The notes: generated from the letters alone by a model not told the origin. 18,518 bases of DNA from CAYFXE01 sp964347035 (GCA_964347035.1 CAYFXE010000051.1:1-18518); one strand, 5' to 3'. Numbered from the stretch's first letter, positions 1 through 7,803 are shown. Made by a program: numbers and translations.

Positions 1-8
1 TTCGAGGG

Positions 9-27
9 AAGTCGACGGAGTCGACTT
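9..27. repeat. short perfect hairpin
   Basis: AAGTCGAC and GTCGACTT form a perfect 8-bp stem around a 3-nt GGA spacer at the left edge of the window. There is no T-run on either side, so it does not look like an intrinsic terminator by itself. It could be the end of a repeat that extends beyond the window. Confidence 0.4.
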
Positions 28-41
28 GCGAGTATGTCTGA

Positions 42-126
42 GCTGGGGTCAGGCCTTATCTCAAGGTTTTGTACTCGGGTAAAGGCAGAAACAAAGCGCT
101 TTCGGACGACAAGGCCTGACCCCAGC
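42..126. repeat. REP/MITE-like element with perfect 16-bp inverted repeats
   Basis: GCTGGGGTCAGGCCTT (42-57) is the exact reverse complement of AAGGCCTGACCCCAGC (111-126); the arms are separated by 53 nt. No open reading frame is convincing inside it. The size (85 bp), palindromic ends and intergenic position suit a non-autonomous palindromic repeat; the GGGGTCAGGC motif resembles repeats linked to REP-associated (Y1) transposases, which is recall and not checked. No target-site duplication is visible. The rest of 1-242 shows no supported gene and no clear promoter for the transporter operon. Confidence 0.6.
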
Positions 127-242
127 AGCAACCGAGAAGGCCGAATGTAGAACGGCGTTAAAAACCTGAAGGGGAGCGAAGCCATTCCCAAATACATGAT
201 CCTAATCTTTCATCGCGGAAAAAAAGATGCTGATAAACTAAA

Positions 243-1190
243 ATGTCTCCTTTACAAAAAAAAGTCATCAGATATCTCATCGCCCTGATCATCATCTTTT
301 CTTTAAACTTTCTCATTCCCAGGATCATGCCCGGAGACCCGATCGCCAACCTTTTGGGAGAGAATTTCATTGTTACTGACAGTACTATAGAGGAGTTAAA
401 AAGCCGCCTAGGCCTGGATAAGCCCTTACTCGATCAGTTCCTCGACTACTGGAAAAATATCCTCCGGCTCGACCTGGGCTATTCCTACTATTTTAACCAG
501 AAAGTCCTGACCCTCCTGCTGGCACGGCTGAAATGGACTATGGCCTTCCTCATCCCCTCGATTATCCTCGGAGCTCTATTCGGGACTCTCCTCGGAGCGC
601 TGTCGGGTTGGAGGAGAAACAACGTACCGAATAAACTCACGACCATGTTTTTCCTGTCCATCTACAGTGCCCCTCCTTATTTCCTTGGCATCCTTTTTCT
701 CTTCGTCTTCTCCTTTAAACTGGCTCTGTTCCCCCTTAAAGGATTTTACGAAACAGGCGGCATCGGCGATATCCTCCTCCATCTTTTTCTGCCTATCCTT
801 GTCATGAGTGCCTTTTCGGCCTCTCGGAATTACATGATCATGCGGGGGAGTATCATCCAAGAGAAGGGAAAACTCTATGTTGTCTATGCCAGAGCTAAAG
901 GACTGTACGGCGATCGGATCCTATACAGACACATCTTCAAGAATGCCGCCCTGCCTGTCATAACGCTTGTCGCCCTCGATTTTGGTTTTCTCCTCAGCGG
1001 GGCCCTTTTTGTCGAAATCGTGTTTTCGATGAACGGGATGGGAACTCTAATTTACGATGCCCTTCTAGCCCGAGATTATCCCGTCCTCCAGGGGACACTC
1101 TTAATCATCACCGTGATGGTTGTGGCGGCTAACTTTTTAGTTGATGTCATTTACCGAATCATCGATCCACGGGTAAGGGAGGAAGAATGA
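243..1190 (+). CDS. Dpp/Opp-type ABC importer permease, DppB-like
   Basis: This is an inner-membrane permease of the peptide/nickel (Dpp/Opp) ABC importer family; with the next gene it would form the translocation channel. The 315-residue length is normal for DppB. The first membrane helix is at about residues 8-26, followed by the family's large periplasmic loop with the pattern ...RLGLDKPLLDQF. The cytoplasmic EAA coupling loop is at about 215-238 (YARAKGLYGDRILYRH). More helices follow to IDPRVR at the C-terminus. The start is ATG 243: in-frame TGA and TAA codons at 231-236 rule out a longer reading, though no strong Shine-Dalgarno site is visible. The stop overlaps the next start as ATGA. 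Substrate cannot be told: no binding protein is in the window. Confidence 0.93.
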   Translation: MSPLQKKVIRYLIALIIIFSLNFLIPRIMPGDPIANLLGENFIVTDSTIEELKSRLGLDKPLLDQFLDYWKNILRLDLGYSYYFNQKVLTLLLARLKWTMAFLIPSIILGALFGTLLGALSGWRRNNVPNKLTTMFFLSIYSAPPYFLGILFLFVFSFKLALFPLKGFYETGGIGDILLHLFLPILVMSAFSASRNYMIMRGSIIQEKGKLYVVYARAKGLYGDRILYRHIFKNAALPVITLVALDFGFLLSGALFVEIVFSMNGMGTLIYDALLARDYPVLQGTLLIITVMVVAANFLVDVIYRIIDPRVREEE

Positions 1191-2038
1191 AGAAAGGCGG
1201 TAGAGGAGAGCAGGAGACCTTCAGCCGGGAAAGGGGACCATGGAATAGAGTTGGGCTTTTTCTTTTTTTAGTCATCGTCTTGACAGCCATATTTGCTGAT
1301 ATCCTGGCTCCCTACGATCCATGGCAGAGGTTCGAACCTTATGAAAGTCCCAGCAACCTTCATTTTCTGGGGACGAACGATATCGGGAATGACATTCTTT
1401 CCGAACTTATCCATGGCTCTAGGGTTTCGCTGATCGTTGGGTTCGGAGCTGCTTTAATCGCAACTCTCTTAGGATTGATCGTCGGGCTTATTTCCGGCTA
1501 CTTCAAAGGTATCGTGGATGAGATGTTGATGGGGCTGACAGATATCTTCCTGATGATACCCAGGATACCGCTGATCATCATCCTGGCTGCGTTTTTGAAG
1601 CCGAGTTTCTGGATGATTGGAATGGCCCTTGGACTTCTGTGGTGGACATCCACGGCCAGAGTCGTGCGTTCTAAGACTCTCCAGATTAGGGAAATGAGTT
1701 TTGTCGAGAGCTCGAAATGTCTGGGATTCAAGAATGCCCATATCATCTTCTCTGATATCCTGCCGAACATTATCCATGTTGTCCTGCCCAAATTCATGAT
1801 CACTGTAGCCACAGCTATGATCTCGGAGGCTTCGCTCTCTTTTCTGGGACTCGGAGATCCCACGCTTAAAAGCTGGGGGATGATGATCAACTTTGCCTTT
1901 ATCAAAGGGGGCTTCATCAACCAGATGTGGTGGTGGTATCTCCCCCCTGGAATCTGTATCGCAGTGGTCGTGCTGTCCATCGCGTTGTTGAGCTTCAGTT
2001 ACGAACAAAGACAGAGGACAATTCTCAGAGGAGTGTGA
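1187..2038 (+). CDS. Dpp/Opp-type ABC importer permease, DppC-like
   Basis: This is the second permease of the same importer, 283 residues. An N-terminal cytoplasmic stretch precedes the first helix at about 21-41. The family hallmark LGTNDIGNDILSELIHGSR is at 61-79, matching the usual LGTDxxGRDxxSRxxxGxR with Asn in place of Arg. The EAA loop lies at about 174-197 (ESSKCLGFKNAHIIFSDILP). Its ATG overlaps the upstream stop in ATGA, with AGGGAGG just before it, so translation is probably coupled. The next gene follows after 4 nt. Family assignment is secure; substrate is not. Confidence 0.93.
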   Translation: MKKGGRGEQETFSRERGPWNRVGLFLFLVIVLTAIFADILAPYDPWQRFEPYESPSNLHFLGTNDIGNDILSELIHGSRVSLIVGFGAALIATLLGLIVGLISGYFKGIVDEMLMGLTDIFLMIPRIPLIIILAAFLKPSFWMIGMALGLLWWTSTARVVRSKTLQIREMSFVESSKCLGFKNAHIIFSDILPNIIHVVLPKFMITVATAMISEASLSFLGLGDPTLKSWGMMINFAFIKGGFINQMWWWYLPPGICIAVVVLSIALLSFSYEQRQRTILRGV

Positions 2039-2042
2039 TGTC

Positions 2043-2981
2043 ATGAGCAGATTGGCCGTGGATAACCTGAAGGTCAATTTCCTGACCCGGATGGGAATTA
2101 TCAAGGCCGTGGATGACGTCTCACTTTATGTTGAGGAAGGAGAAACTTTGGCTCTTGTCGGAGAGACAGGCTGTGGCAAATCGGTTGTGGCTCATGCTGT
2201 TTTGAACCTTCTTCCCGAGAATGCTCGAGTCGAGGGTCAGATTCTTCTTGAAGGCCGGGATCTCCTGCATATGAACGAGAAGAAGCTCTCGAGAATAAGG
2301 GGAAGAGAGATTTCCTTGGTTATCCAAAACCCATCCCTGGCTCTTAACCCAGTCTACACAATCGGTCATCAAATAATAGAGCCTTTAATCATCCACGAGA
2401 GTCAAAAGAAATCAAAAGCGCTCCAGCAGGCCAGGCAGCTCCTGGCCAAACTCCGTTTCCGTGGGCCAGGAAGAGCAGTCAAGATGTATCCCTTCCAGCT
2501 TTCTGGGGGGATGAGGCAGAGAGTGTTGATCGGCATTTCGGTTGTCCTCAATCCCGGAATCGTTATCGCCGACGAGCCCACCAAAGGCCTGGATGAGCAC
2601 CTTAAAAAGCTCATCCTGGAGGAACTCAGGATTGTCAAGGAGATGAACCAATCTTCGTTGATCCTGATTACCCACGACCTGAACACTGCCAGGGCTACGT
2701 CAGAGAGAATCGCCATCATGTATGCCGGCGAGATTATCGAGATGGGGGACAGTCAGGAATTTTTCAAGAATCCTTTGCACCCCTACTCGAGAGGCCTTTT
2801 GGATAGCCTGCCCGAACGAGGGTTCAAACCTATTCCCGGGAGCTCCCCTTCGCCGCTTGAACTTCCTGAGGGGTGCCGGTTTCATCCTCGGTGTCCGCAT
2901 CGAAGAGATGTCTGCCTAAAGAAAAAGCCGGATTTATTCCGAATAAAAGAGCGAGATGTAAGATGTGTGCTTTTCAACTGA
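2043..2981 (+). CDS. Dpp/Opp-type ABC importer ATPase, DppD-like
   Basis: This is a cytoplasmic ATPase that powers the importer. Visible motifs: Walker A GETGCGKS at 40-47, Q-loop Q95, signature LSGGMRQ at 153-159, Walker B IVIADE ending at E178, and switch His211 in LITHDL. The C-terminal oligopeptide-transporter extension is present and has Cys278, Cys284, Cys291 and Cys308. Cysteines here bind a 4Fe-4S cluster in a structurally studied DppD; that these do so is inference. The length of 312 is near the family norm. GAGGAG stands before ATG 2043. An ATG at 2038 reads ATG-TCA-TGA and is not used. Confidence 0.93.
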   Translation: MSRLAVDNLKVNFLTRMGIIKAVDDVSLYVEEGETLALVGETGCGKSVVAHAVLNLLPENARVEGQILLEGRDLLHMNEKKLSRIRGREISLVIQNPSLALNPVYTIGHQIIEPLIIHESQKKSKALQQARQLLAKLRFRGPGRAVKMYPFQLSGGMRQRVLIGISVVLNPGIVIADEPTKGLDEHLKKLILEELRIVKEMNQSSLILITHDLNTARATSERIAIMYAGEIIEMGDSQEFFKNPLHPYSRGLLDSLPERGFKPIPGSSPSPLELPEGCRFHPRCPHRRDVCLKKKPDLFRIKERDVRCVLFN

Positions 2982-3667
2982 ACGCGCGAACGATCTCGAA
3001 GTCCTTTAAAACAGGAATTCTGTTCAAAAAATCTGTGGACATTCTGGAAGAGGTCACTTTTGGGATTAAAAAAGGAGAGACATACGGAATCGTCGGGGAG
3101 AGCGGAACTGGCAAAACCACCCTCGGCCGGATTATTGCCGGCCTAGAGAAGCCGAGCGAGGGAAATATTTTTTTCCACGGACAGGATATTCACAAGATGG
3201 AGAGGAAGGAGTCCATTCGCTTCAGAAGAAAGGTTCAGATGATGTTCCAGGATCCTGAGGGGGCTCTAAACCCCAAAAAAACGATACAAAAATCCCTCGA
3301 CGAGATCCTGGGCTTGGTTGGGATTTCAAACAGGGAAAGGGCACTAAAAATAAAGGATATTCTGGAGACAGTCGGTCTGACCGCAGATGTACTTTGTCGC
3401 TATCCTCATCAACTTTCCGGAGGAGAGAATCAGAGAGTCGTCCTGGCGCGGATATTGCTCCTGGAGCCTGAGATGATCATCCTGGATGAGCCCACCTCAG
3501 CCTTGGATATTTCTGTTCAAGCCCAAATACTGCATCTCTTGAGGCATCTGCAGGAACGTCGGGGCCTCAGTTATCTTTTTATTTCCCACGATATGGATGT
3601 TGTTAGATTCATGTGTCACGGGATAGGTCGCCTTCAGGACGGACGGCTTAGTGAGGTCAGACCTTGA
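2963..3667 (+). CDS. Dpp/Opp-type ABC importer ATPase, DppF-like (short form)
   Basis: This is the second ATPase, expected to pair with the DppD-like protein. From ATG 2963 it has 234 residues: Walker A GESGTGKT at 45-52, Q-loop Q96, signature LSGGE at 151-155, Walker B MIILDE ending at E176, and switch His209. The open frame extends upstream to 2873, but those 30 residues lie inside the upstream gene's C-terminal domain and are not ABC-like; the strand expected at the start of an ABC domain begins right after Met 2963. The gene therefore overlaps its neighbour by 19 nt. It stops after the ABC core and lacks the C-terminal oligopeptide extension usual in DppF, so it is short for the family. 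Confidence 0.9.
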   Translation: MCAFQLNARTISKSFKTGILFKKSVDILEEVTFGIKKGETYGIVGESGTGKTTLGRIIAGLEKPSEGNIFFHGQDIHKMERKESIRFRRKVQMMFQDPEGALNPKKTIQKSLDEILGLVGISNRERALKIKDILETVGLTADVLCRYPHQLSGGENQRVVLARILLLEPEMIILDEPTSALDISVQAQILHLLRHLQERRGLSYLFISHDMDVVRFMCHGIGRLQDGRLSEVRP

Positions 3668-3694
3668 ATCTAGACAAAAATGTCCTCATTCAAG
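3663..3694. terminator. possible terminator hairpin between convergent genes
   Basis: CTTGAAT (3663-3669) pairs with ATTCAAG (3688-3694), and inside it GACA pairs with TGTC around AAAA. The hairpin starts at the last codons of the DppF-like gene and is followed by a T-rich stretch (ATTTGCCTTCATTTTA). This is the only structure in the 51 bases between two converging operons. The stem is weak and AU-rich, so the call is tentative. Confidence 0.35.
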
Positions 3695-3718
3695 ATTTGC
3701 CTTCATTTTAACTAAGGA

Positions 3719-5062
3719 CTAAGAATTTTCCCTGTCTGTTGACTCGGCCCTTGGGCCAACAACAATCTGAATCCTTTTTTCAGGATCGAGAGTCTCCTTG
3801 ATGAAGGCGTTCATCTCCCCCAGAGTGATTGCCTCGATTTCCTGGGAAAAGCTGCTAACAAACTCAAAACCCAAACCTTGGACTTCGAACAGACCAAGGT
3901 TGAGTGCCCTCCTCTCCTTGGTTTCATTCATTCTCAGGAAAGAAGCCTTGGACTGGATTTTCGTCACCTTCAACTCCTCCTCAGTCACGCCATCTTTGTA
4001 GAGATCCTCGATCGTTTTTCTCAGGGCCTCGAGAGCCTCCTTTTGTTTTTCGTTATCCGTCTCCAGAAAAGCCTCAAGCACACCGCCATATTTCAACTGG
4101 GTTGTTCTGGAACCGACGTTGTAGGCAAGCTTCTCTTCAGTCCTCAACGGCCAGAGCCTGGAACCTATGCCTCTCCCCAACAGCGTTTCCAGCAAATAGG
4201 TGAGGGCAAAATTTCTTTTTGACAGAGAGAGAAGAGGATAGCCGAAAGACACCACGGCCTGCTTGCTTTCTTTTTCGATAAATATTTCTTTTTCGGTTTC
4301 TACCGCTGCTGACCCGGCTTCTAAGGGGGGAGGAGTGCCCTTCGGGAATTTACCGAAATAATCAGAGCAGATGTTCAAAATTCGCTCCTCCTCCAGATCA
4401 GAGCAAACCACAAGGATCATGTTAGGCGGTTGGAAATGGGTTTTGTAAAAATTTTCAATATCTTCCTTTTTTATTTTCTTGTGTGATTCCTCGCTGCCGA
4501 GGACCGATCCGCCGTAGCCCTTGTCTGCTAAAAAGGTTTTTACGTATGCCTCATGAGCAAGGAGAAGGGCATCATCCTCTTCTCTTTTTTTTCGATTTTC
4601 CATCGTCTCCTTTATATAGTTGATCCGGATCCCTGAGAACAGAGGATCGGTAATGATCTTAAACATGGTCTTGAGTGTATCCTCCAAGCTTTCAGACAGA
4701 CAAGCGATGCGGATGAAGGAATAATCGCCTTTCGAGCTCATCGAGACCCGTGAGGCCTGACTCATCAGGTCCTGAGCTTTTTTCTGGTCTGGAATCTCTA
4801 TGGCTAGGCGAGTGGTGAGGTATGAAAGGCCCCTTTTTTCCTGAGGTTCCACCCTTTTACCACCCCGAATGAAAAGGTAGAGCACCGTGATTTCTGAAGA
4901 TTCATCTTTCTGGTAGATGAACGTGAGGCCGTTCGACAATTCTTTTTTCGCGGGAGGATTCGTCCACATGGATGTATTTTTTCCTGATGGAGCTCGTGAA
5001 AAAGCAATAAGCCCGAACAGGGTTGAGCAAACAATCATGGATAAGGCTTTATTCCTAATCAT
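3719..5062 (-). CDS. M16-family peptidase-like protein, non-catalytic subunit
   Basis: This is a secreted pitrilysin/insulinase-family (M16B) homologue without the metal site. It has 447 residues from the chosen start: signal peptide-like N-terminus (about 1-26), an N-terminal M16 domain, then a C-terminal M16 domain. Where active members have HxxEH, this one reads GLSYLTTRLA (about 78-87), so zinc binding is not expected. It does keep LRTEEKLAYNV (Arg307 and Tyr314), the Arg/Tyr pair that M16 partners use for substrate contact. The frame runs 72 nt further upstream to 5134, but that part overlaps the preceding gene and hides the signal peptide; ATG at 5062 lies 1 nt after the neighbour's stop. 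Probably forms a heterodimer with the next gene. Confidence 0.88.
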   Translation of the reverse strand: MIRNKALSMIVCSTLFGLIAFSRAPSGKNTSMWTNPPAKKELSNGLTFIYQKDESSEITVLYLFIRGGKRVEPQEKRGLSYLTTRLAIEIPDQKKAQDLMSQASRVSMSSKGDYSFIRIACLSESLEDTLKTMFKIITDPLFSGIRINYIKETMENRKKREEDDALLLAHEAYVKTFLADKGYGGSVLGSEESHKKIKKEDIENFYKTHFQPPNMILVVCSDLEEERILNICSDYFGKFPKGTPPPLEAGSAAVETEKEIFIEKESKQAVVSFGYPLLSLSKRNFALTYLLETLLGRGIGSRLWPLRTEEKLAYNVGSRTTQLKYGGVLEAFLETDNEKQKEALEALRKTIEDLYKDGVTEEELKVTKIQSKASFLRMNETKERRALNLGLFEVQGLGFEFVSSFSQEIEAITLGEMNAFIKETLDPEKRIQIVVGPRAESTDRENS

Positions 5063-5063
5063 C

Positions 5064-6431
5064 CTAGTCTTTCTTTTTAGGAAGGATGGAGACGATGACG
5101 TATTTCCCTTGGCCCAGATATTTGCCGCCCACATTCCTGCAATCCATCGAGCTTATGTCTTCTATTATGTCCATGTATCGGCCTTGACTCTCGCCCTCTT
5201 TCAAGAGCATATATCTAGCAAGAGATGAGGCCAAAGACAGTCCTATTTCTTTAGATTGGCGGGAAGCAAACTTGATCTGATTCTGGCTGCACTCGAGAAA
5301 ATCGAAGGCATACAGCCGTTCTTCGGTCCTGTAGTCTTTTTTCGAGTAGTTCTGCCGACGGGTCGTCTTGAGAAACCTGGTTGTCTCGCTCTTGGCCGCC
5401 TTCACAAGCTTGGGCTCGCAGGTAAGGTAGATGAGAATTGCCCCTCCATACTTGAGAGAGATATAATTCATAGCTATGGAGTGGGCCAGTTTTCTTCTTC
5501 CCCTTAAAGGATAATTGAGCATGGGCATAACCCCACGACCCAGAATCTCGGTCAGGATATCGACCGCATACTGGTCGGGATGGTTATAATCAGGAGCCAA
5601 CATCCCGATCACTAAGTAGGCCTGATTGACGTCCATCTCTTTTTCAATTTCGATGGTTTTTTTTAGCTTCTGAATTTTTTCGTATTTATTGGGGCTGAAT
5701 TCCTTGCTTTCCAGCGAACTGTACACGTTCTTAACCTTTTGTTCCATGTCTTCGACAGCGAAATCTCCGACTACTGCCAGAGAACAGTTGTCAGGGACGA
5801 AGAACTTCCGATAGAAGTTCTCGAGCTGTTCAGTTGTGGCCGCCTGGATGATTTCCCTGGTACCGTAGATGGGTTTTTGGTAAGGATGATTCTGGAATAG
5901 ATTCTGGTAGACGAGGGAAGTGGCATACTTGAAAGGATCATCTTCGAGTTGGCTTATTTCTTCGAGGATCACTTTTTTTTCTTTATCCAATTCTTCTTGG
6001 GTAAGCTTCAACTGAAACAAGATTTCCTTCTGGTTGTTGAGGGCAAAGTCTGCATATTCTGAGGGCAGAGTCATCTCAAAAACCATCAGATCCCGGTCTG
6101 TATGGGCGTTGAAATAGGCCCCATGACGCCTTATGTCTTGCTTGACCTCGTCTCCTGATCGCAGTTCTGTCCCCCTGAACAGGATGTAGTGTTCGAGGAT
6201 ATGAACCAAGCCGCTTGTCTCCTCTGATTCGTCTTTGGAGCCGATGTCGAAGGCGACGACGAGGTTAATCAGGGGAAGGCTTCTTTTCTCGAGGAGAAAG
6301 ACTTTGAGCCCGTTCTCCAGCTCAAATTGTTTAGACTGCTCCTCTTCCTGAGCTGAAGTCAGCAAGGACCCCGTTATCATCAAAACTCCGAGAAATAGGA
6401 AAGCCATTATATTTTTTATTTTGTCCTTCAT
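5064..6431 (-). CDS. M16-family zinc metallopeptidase, catalytic subunit
   Basis: This is a 455-residue periplasmic or envelope peptidase. The signal peptide is about 1-28, with likely cleavage after SAQ. The zinc site is intact: HILEH gives His77, Glu80 and His81, and Glu158 in EKKVILEE stands 77 residues after His81, the same spacing as in insulin-degrading enzyme. The second M16 domain follows (about 255-455). At the position of the conserved LAY pair it reads LAHSI (His317 in place of Tyr), so the partner's R/Y pair may be needed for activity. AGAGG precedes ATG 6431. It is transcribed just before its non-catalytic partner and 54 nt after the channel gene, probably in one operon. Confidence 0.92.
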   Translation of the reverse strand: MKDKIKNIMAFLFLGVLMITGSLLTSAQEEEQSKQFELENGLKVFLLEKRSLPLINLVVAFDIGSKDESEETSGLVHILEHYILFRGTELRSGDEVKQDIRRHGAYFNAHTDRDLMVFEMTLPSEYADFALNNQKEILFQLKLTQEELDKEKKVILEEISQLEDDPFKYATSLVYQNLFQNHPYQKPIYGTREIIQAATTEQLENFYRKFFVPDNCSLAVVGDFAVEDMEQKVKNVYSSLESKEFSPNKYEKIQKLKKTIEIEKEMDVNQAYLVIGMLAPDYNHPDQYAVDILTEILGRGVMPMLNYPLRGRRKLAHSIAMNYISLKYGGAILIYLTCEPKLVKAAKSETTRFLKTTRRQNYSKKDYRTEERLYAFDFLECSQNQIKFASRQSKEIGLSLASSLARYMLLKEGESQGRYMDIIEDISSMDCRNVGGKYLGQGKYVIVSILPKKKD

Positions 6432-6485
6432 AGTTTGCCTCTTTGATCTGTTTCCTTTCTGTTCTGGTTTTATGTCAAATTTTAT

Positions 6486-7475
6486 TTAGGTCCCAGAGCC
6501 GAGAAAGATGTTCTCGAATTGATTGACAGCCTCTTTATCGCCCAGAACAAGCAGGGTATCTCCGGTATCTATCGTGATTCCAGGAGAAGGATTGAAAATG
6601 ATCTCCTTTCCAGGTTTCTTGATGGCCACGACGATGACGTTACTTTTTTTGCGGATATCGGATTCGGCAAGATTACGGTTAACCAGGGGCGAATCCTTCT
6701 TGACCACCATCTCCTCCATGAACAAAGACAGTTCTTTCCGGCGGATGATCAGGTCCATGAAATCGACGACCGTCGGCCGAATCAATCCCTGGGCGATCCT
6801 CAGACCGCTTAACTTGTAGGGACTGACCACTTTGTTAGCCCCGATCTGCAGAATTTTTCTTTCTCCTTCTTCTTCTAATGCCTTGGAGAGGACAAAAAGG
6901 GAAGGATTGATCAGCTTCACTGTTAAGACCAGGTAAAGGTTATCCGCATCTGAACGGAGCAGAGCGACCAGGGCCTTGGCCCGTTTTATACCAGCTTGAA
7001 TCAAGGTCTCTTCATTACTCGCGTCGCCGTGGATAAAGCATTTATGAGCTTCTTTCAGTTCTTGGAGTTTCTCTTCATTGTTGTCAACCACAACGTAGGG
7101 AAGATTCTCCTCCTCCATGCGTTCTCTGACGATTCTTCCCATCCGGCCGTGGCCACAGATGATATAGTGATCCTTGAGGTTATTCAGATTTCTTTCCATT
7201 TTTTTTCTCCGCCAAAATTTAATAATTCCCCCCGCATAAACGATTTCTGCAAACCTGGTGAAGGCGAATATAGCCGTCCCCACACCTCCCAAGATGATGA
7301 ATATGGTAAAGATCTGACCGAGAGGGGAGAGGGTCCTGACTTCTTTAAAACCTACCGTAAATATGGTGATGACTGTCATGTACAGACAGTCCAAGAAGGA
7401 CCAACCTTCGATGATATGGAAACCTATGACTCCGACGAATATGAGGATGAATATCATAAACACAGGCTTCCACAT
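6486..7475 (-). CDS. two-helix potassium channel with RCK (TrkA-N/TrkA-C) domains
   Basis: This is a 329-residue MthK/Kch-type channel subunit. The outer helix is about 3-21, the pore loop with filter TVGFK is at 40-44, the inner helix is about 52-75, then a basic linker. A Rossmann RCK domain starts at about 102, with GHGRMG (108-113) for dinucleotide or related ligand binding and Asp131 at the end of strand 2. A TrkA-C domain occupies about 245-325. The filter's last Gly is replaced by Lys44. The start is ATG 7475; an in-frame TAA lies five codons upstream, so no longer form is possible. Gating ligand is unknown. First gene of the minus-strand group that goes on to the M16 pair. Confidence 0.9.
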   Translation of the reverse strand: MWKPVFMIFILIFVGVIGFHIIEGWSFLDCLYMTVITIFTVGFKEVRTLSPLGQIFTIFIILGGVGTAIFAFTRFAEIVYAGGIIKFWRRKKMERNLNNLKDHYIICGHGRMGRIVRERMEEENLPYVVVDNNEEKLQELKEAHKCFIHGDASNEETLIQAGIKRAKALVALLRSDADNLYLVLTVKLINPSLFVLSKALEEEGERKILQIGANKVVSPYKLSGLRIAQGLIRPTVVDFMDLIIRRKELSLFMEEMVVKKDSPLVNRNLAESDIRKKSNVIVVAIKKPGKEIIFNPSPGITIDTGDTLLVLGDKEAVNQFENIFLGSGT

Positions 7476-7547
7476 ATCAATTTCATCTTACAATATCGCT
7501 CTCCTCTTAACAAGATGGGTTCAGACTTTGAAAACTTGAATAATTCA

Positions 7548-7573
7548 GTTAAAATAAAATAAATCCCGGAGAG
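7548..7573. repeat. 26-bp direct repeat, left copy
   Basis: The sequence beginning GTTAAAATAAAATAAATC and ending CCGGAGAG is identical, base for base, to 7767-7792. The two copies bracket a 193-bp insert. It includes the AT-rich -10-like part of the divergent promoter region. It may have been created as a duplication when the insert arrived. Confidence 0.8.
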
Positions 7574-7766
7574 AGTGAAAAAGGGGACGGTTCATTTTTC
7601 CCCTTCTCGTCATTCCTGCGGAAGCAGGAATCCAGGCTTGTACCTACGAAGCTTGTGCCTGCATAGGCAGGTAGTGGGAATCCAGATAAAAAATAAATCC
7701 ATCACTTTTTTCTGACTTTGTGCATCCACTTTTTGCCCAAAATTAAGGTTGTTGCCCCCGTTTTGT
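7574..7766. mobile_element. repeat-rich insert with REP-like hairpins
   Basis: No gene is seen in this stretch. It contains AAGGGG (7581-7586) facing CCCCTT (7600-7605), an ATTCCTGC-GGAA-GCAGGAAT hairpin (7612-7631), a CCTGC-ATAG-GCAGG hairpin further on, and GGAATCCAG twice (7628-7636 and 7678-7686). The cATTCCTGC..GCAGGAATccAG form is a widespread bacterial intergenic palindrome similar in design to Neisseria dRS3. The insert interrupts the divergent intergenic region between the K+ channel and the response regulator. Confidence 0.55.
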
Positions 7767-7779
7767 GTTAAAATAAAAT
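7752..7779 (+). promoter_or_regulatory. possible sigma-70 promoter for the response regulator
   Basis: TTGCCC (7752-7757), a 16-bp spacer and TAAAAT (7774-7779) lie 24 nt before the ATG at 7804. The -10 falls in the right copy of the 26-bp direct repeat. The left copy also has a -35-like partner, TTGAAA, 16 bp before TAAAAT. No -24/-12 (sigma-54) promoter was found here. The match is moderate. Confidence 0.35.
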
Positions 7780-7792
7780 AAATCCCGGAGAG
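7767..7792. repeat. 26-bp direct repeat, right copy
   Basis: This is an exact second copy of 7548-7573, lying just upstream of the response regulator's ribosome binding region. It carries a TAAAAT box and the start of the leader. Confidence 0.8.
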
Positions 7793-7803
7793 TAGAGAGG
7801 ATA

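Noticed and set aside
162..242. Short reading frame ending in the DppB-like start region as the tail of a binding protein
   Set aside because: The readable peptide is short, has no resemblance to a solute-binding C-terminus, and stops occur in the frames that could connect it upstream.
1469..2104. Long antisense ORF (211 codons) opposite the DppC-like gene
   Set aside because: The sense strand encodes a clear permease; the antisense translation has no recognisable domain or ribosome site and is an expected coding shadow.
2873..2962. Earlier start for the DppF-like ATPase
   Set aside because: These 30 codons overlap the C-terminal domain of the DppD-like gene in another frame and have no ABC-domain character; ATG 2963 begins right at the expected first strand.
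5063..5134. Longer start for the non-catalytic M16 protein
   Set aside because: It would bury the signal peptide behind 24 unrelated residues and overlap the catalytic gene; ATG 5062 gives a normal signal peptide and a 1-nt gap.
7476..7803. Sigma-54 promoter ahead of the regulator
   Set aside because: No TGGCAC-N5-TTGC-like pair with GG and GC at the right spacing was found; only sigma-70-like boxes are visible.
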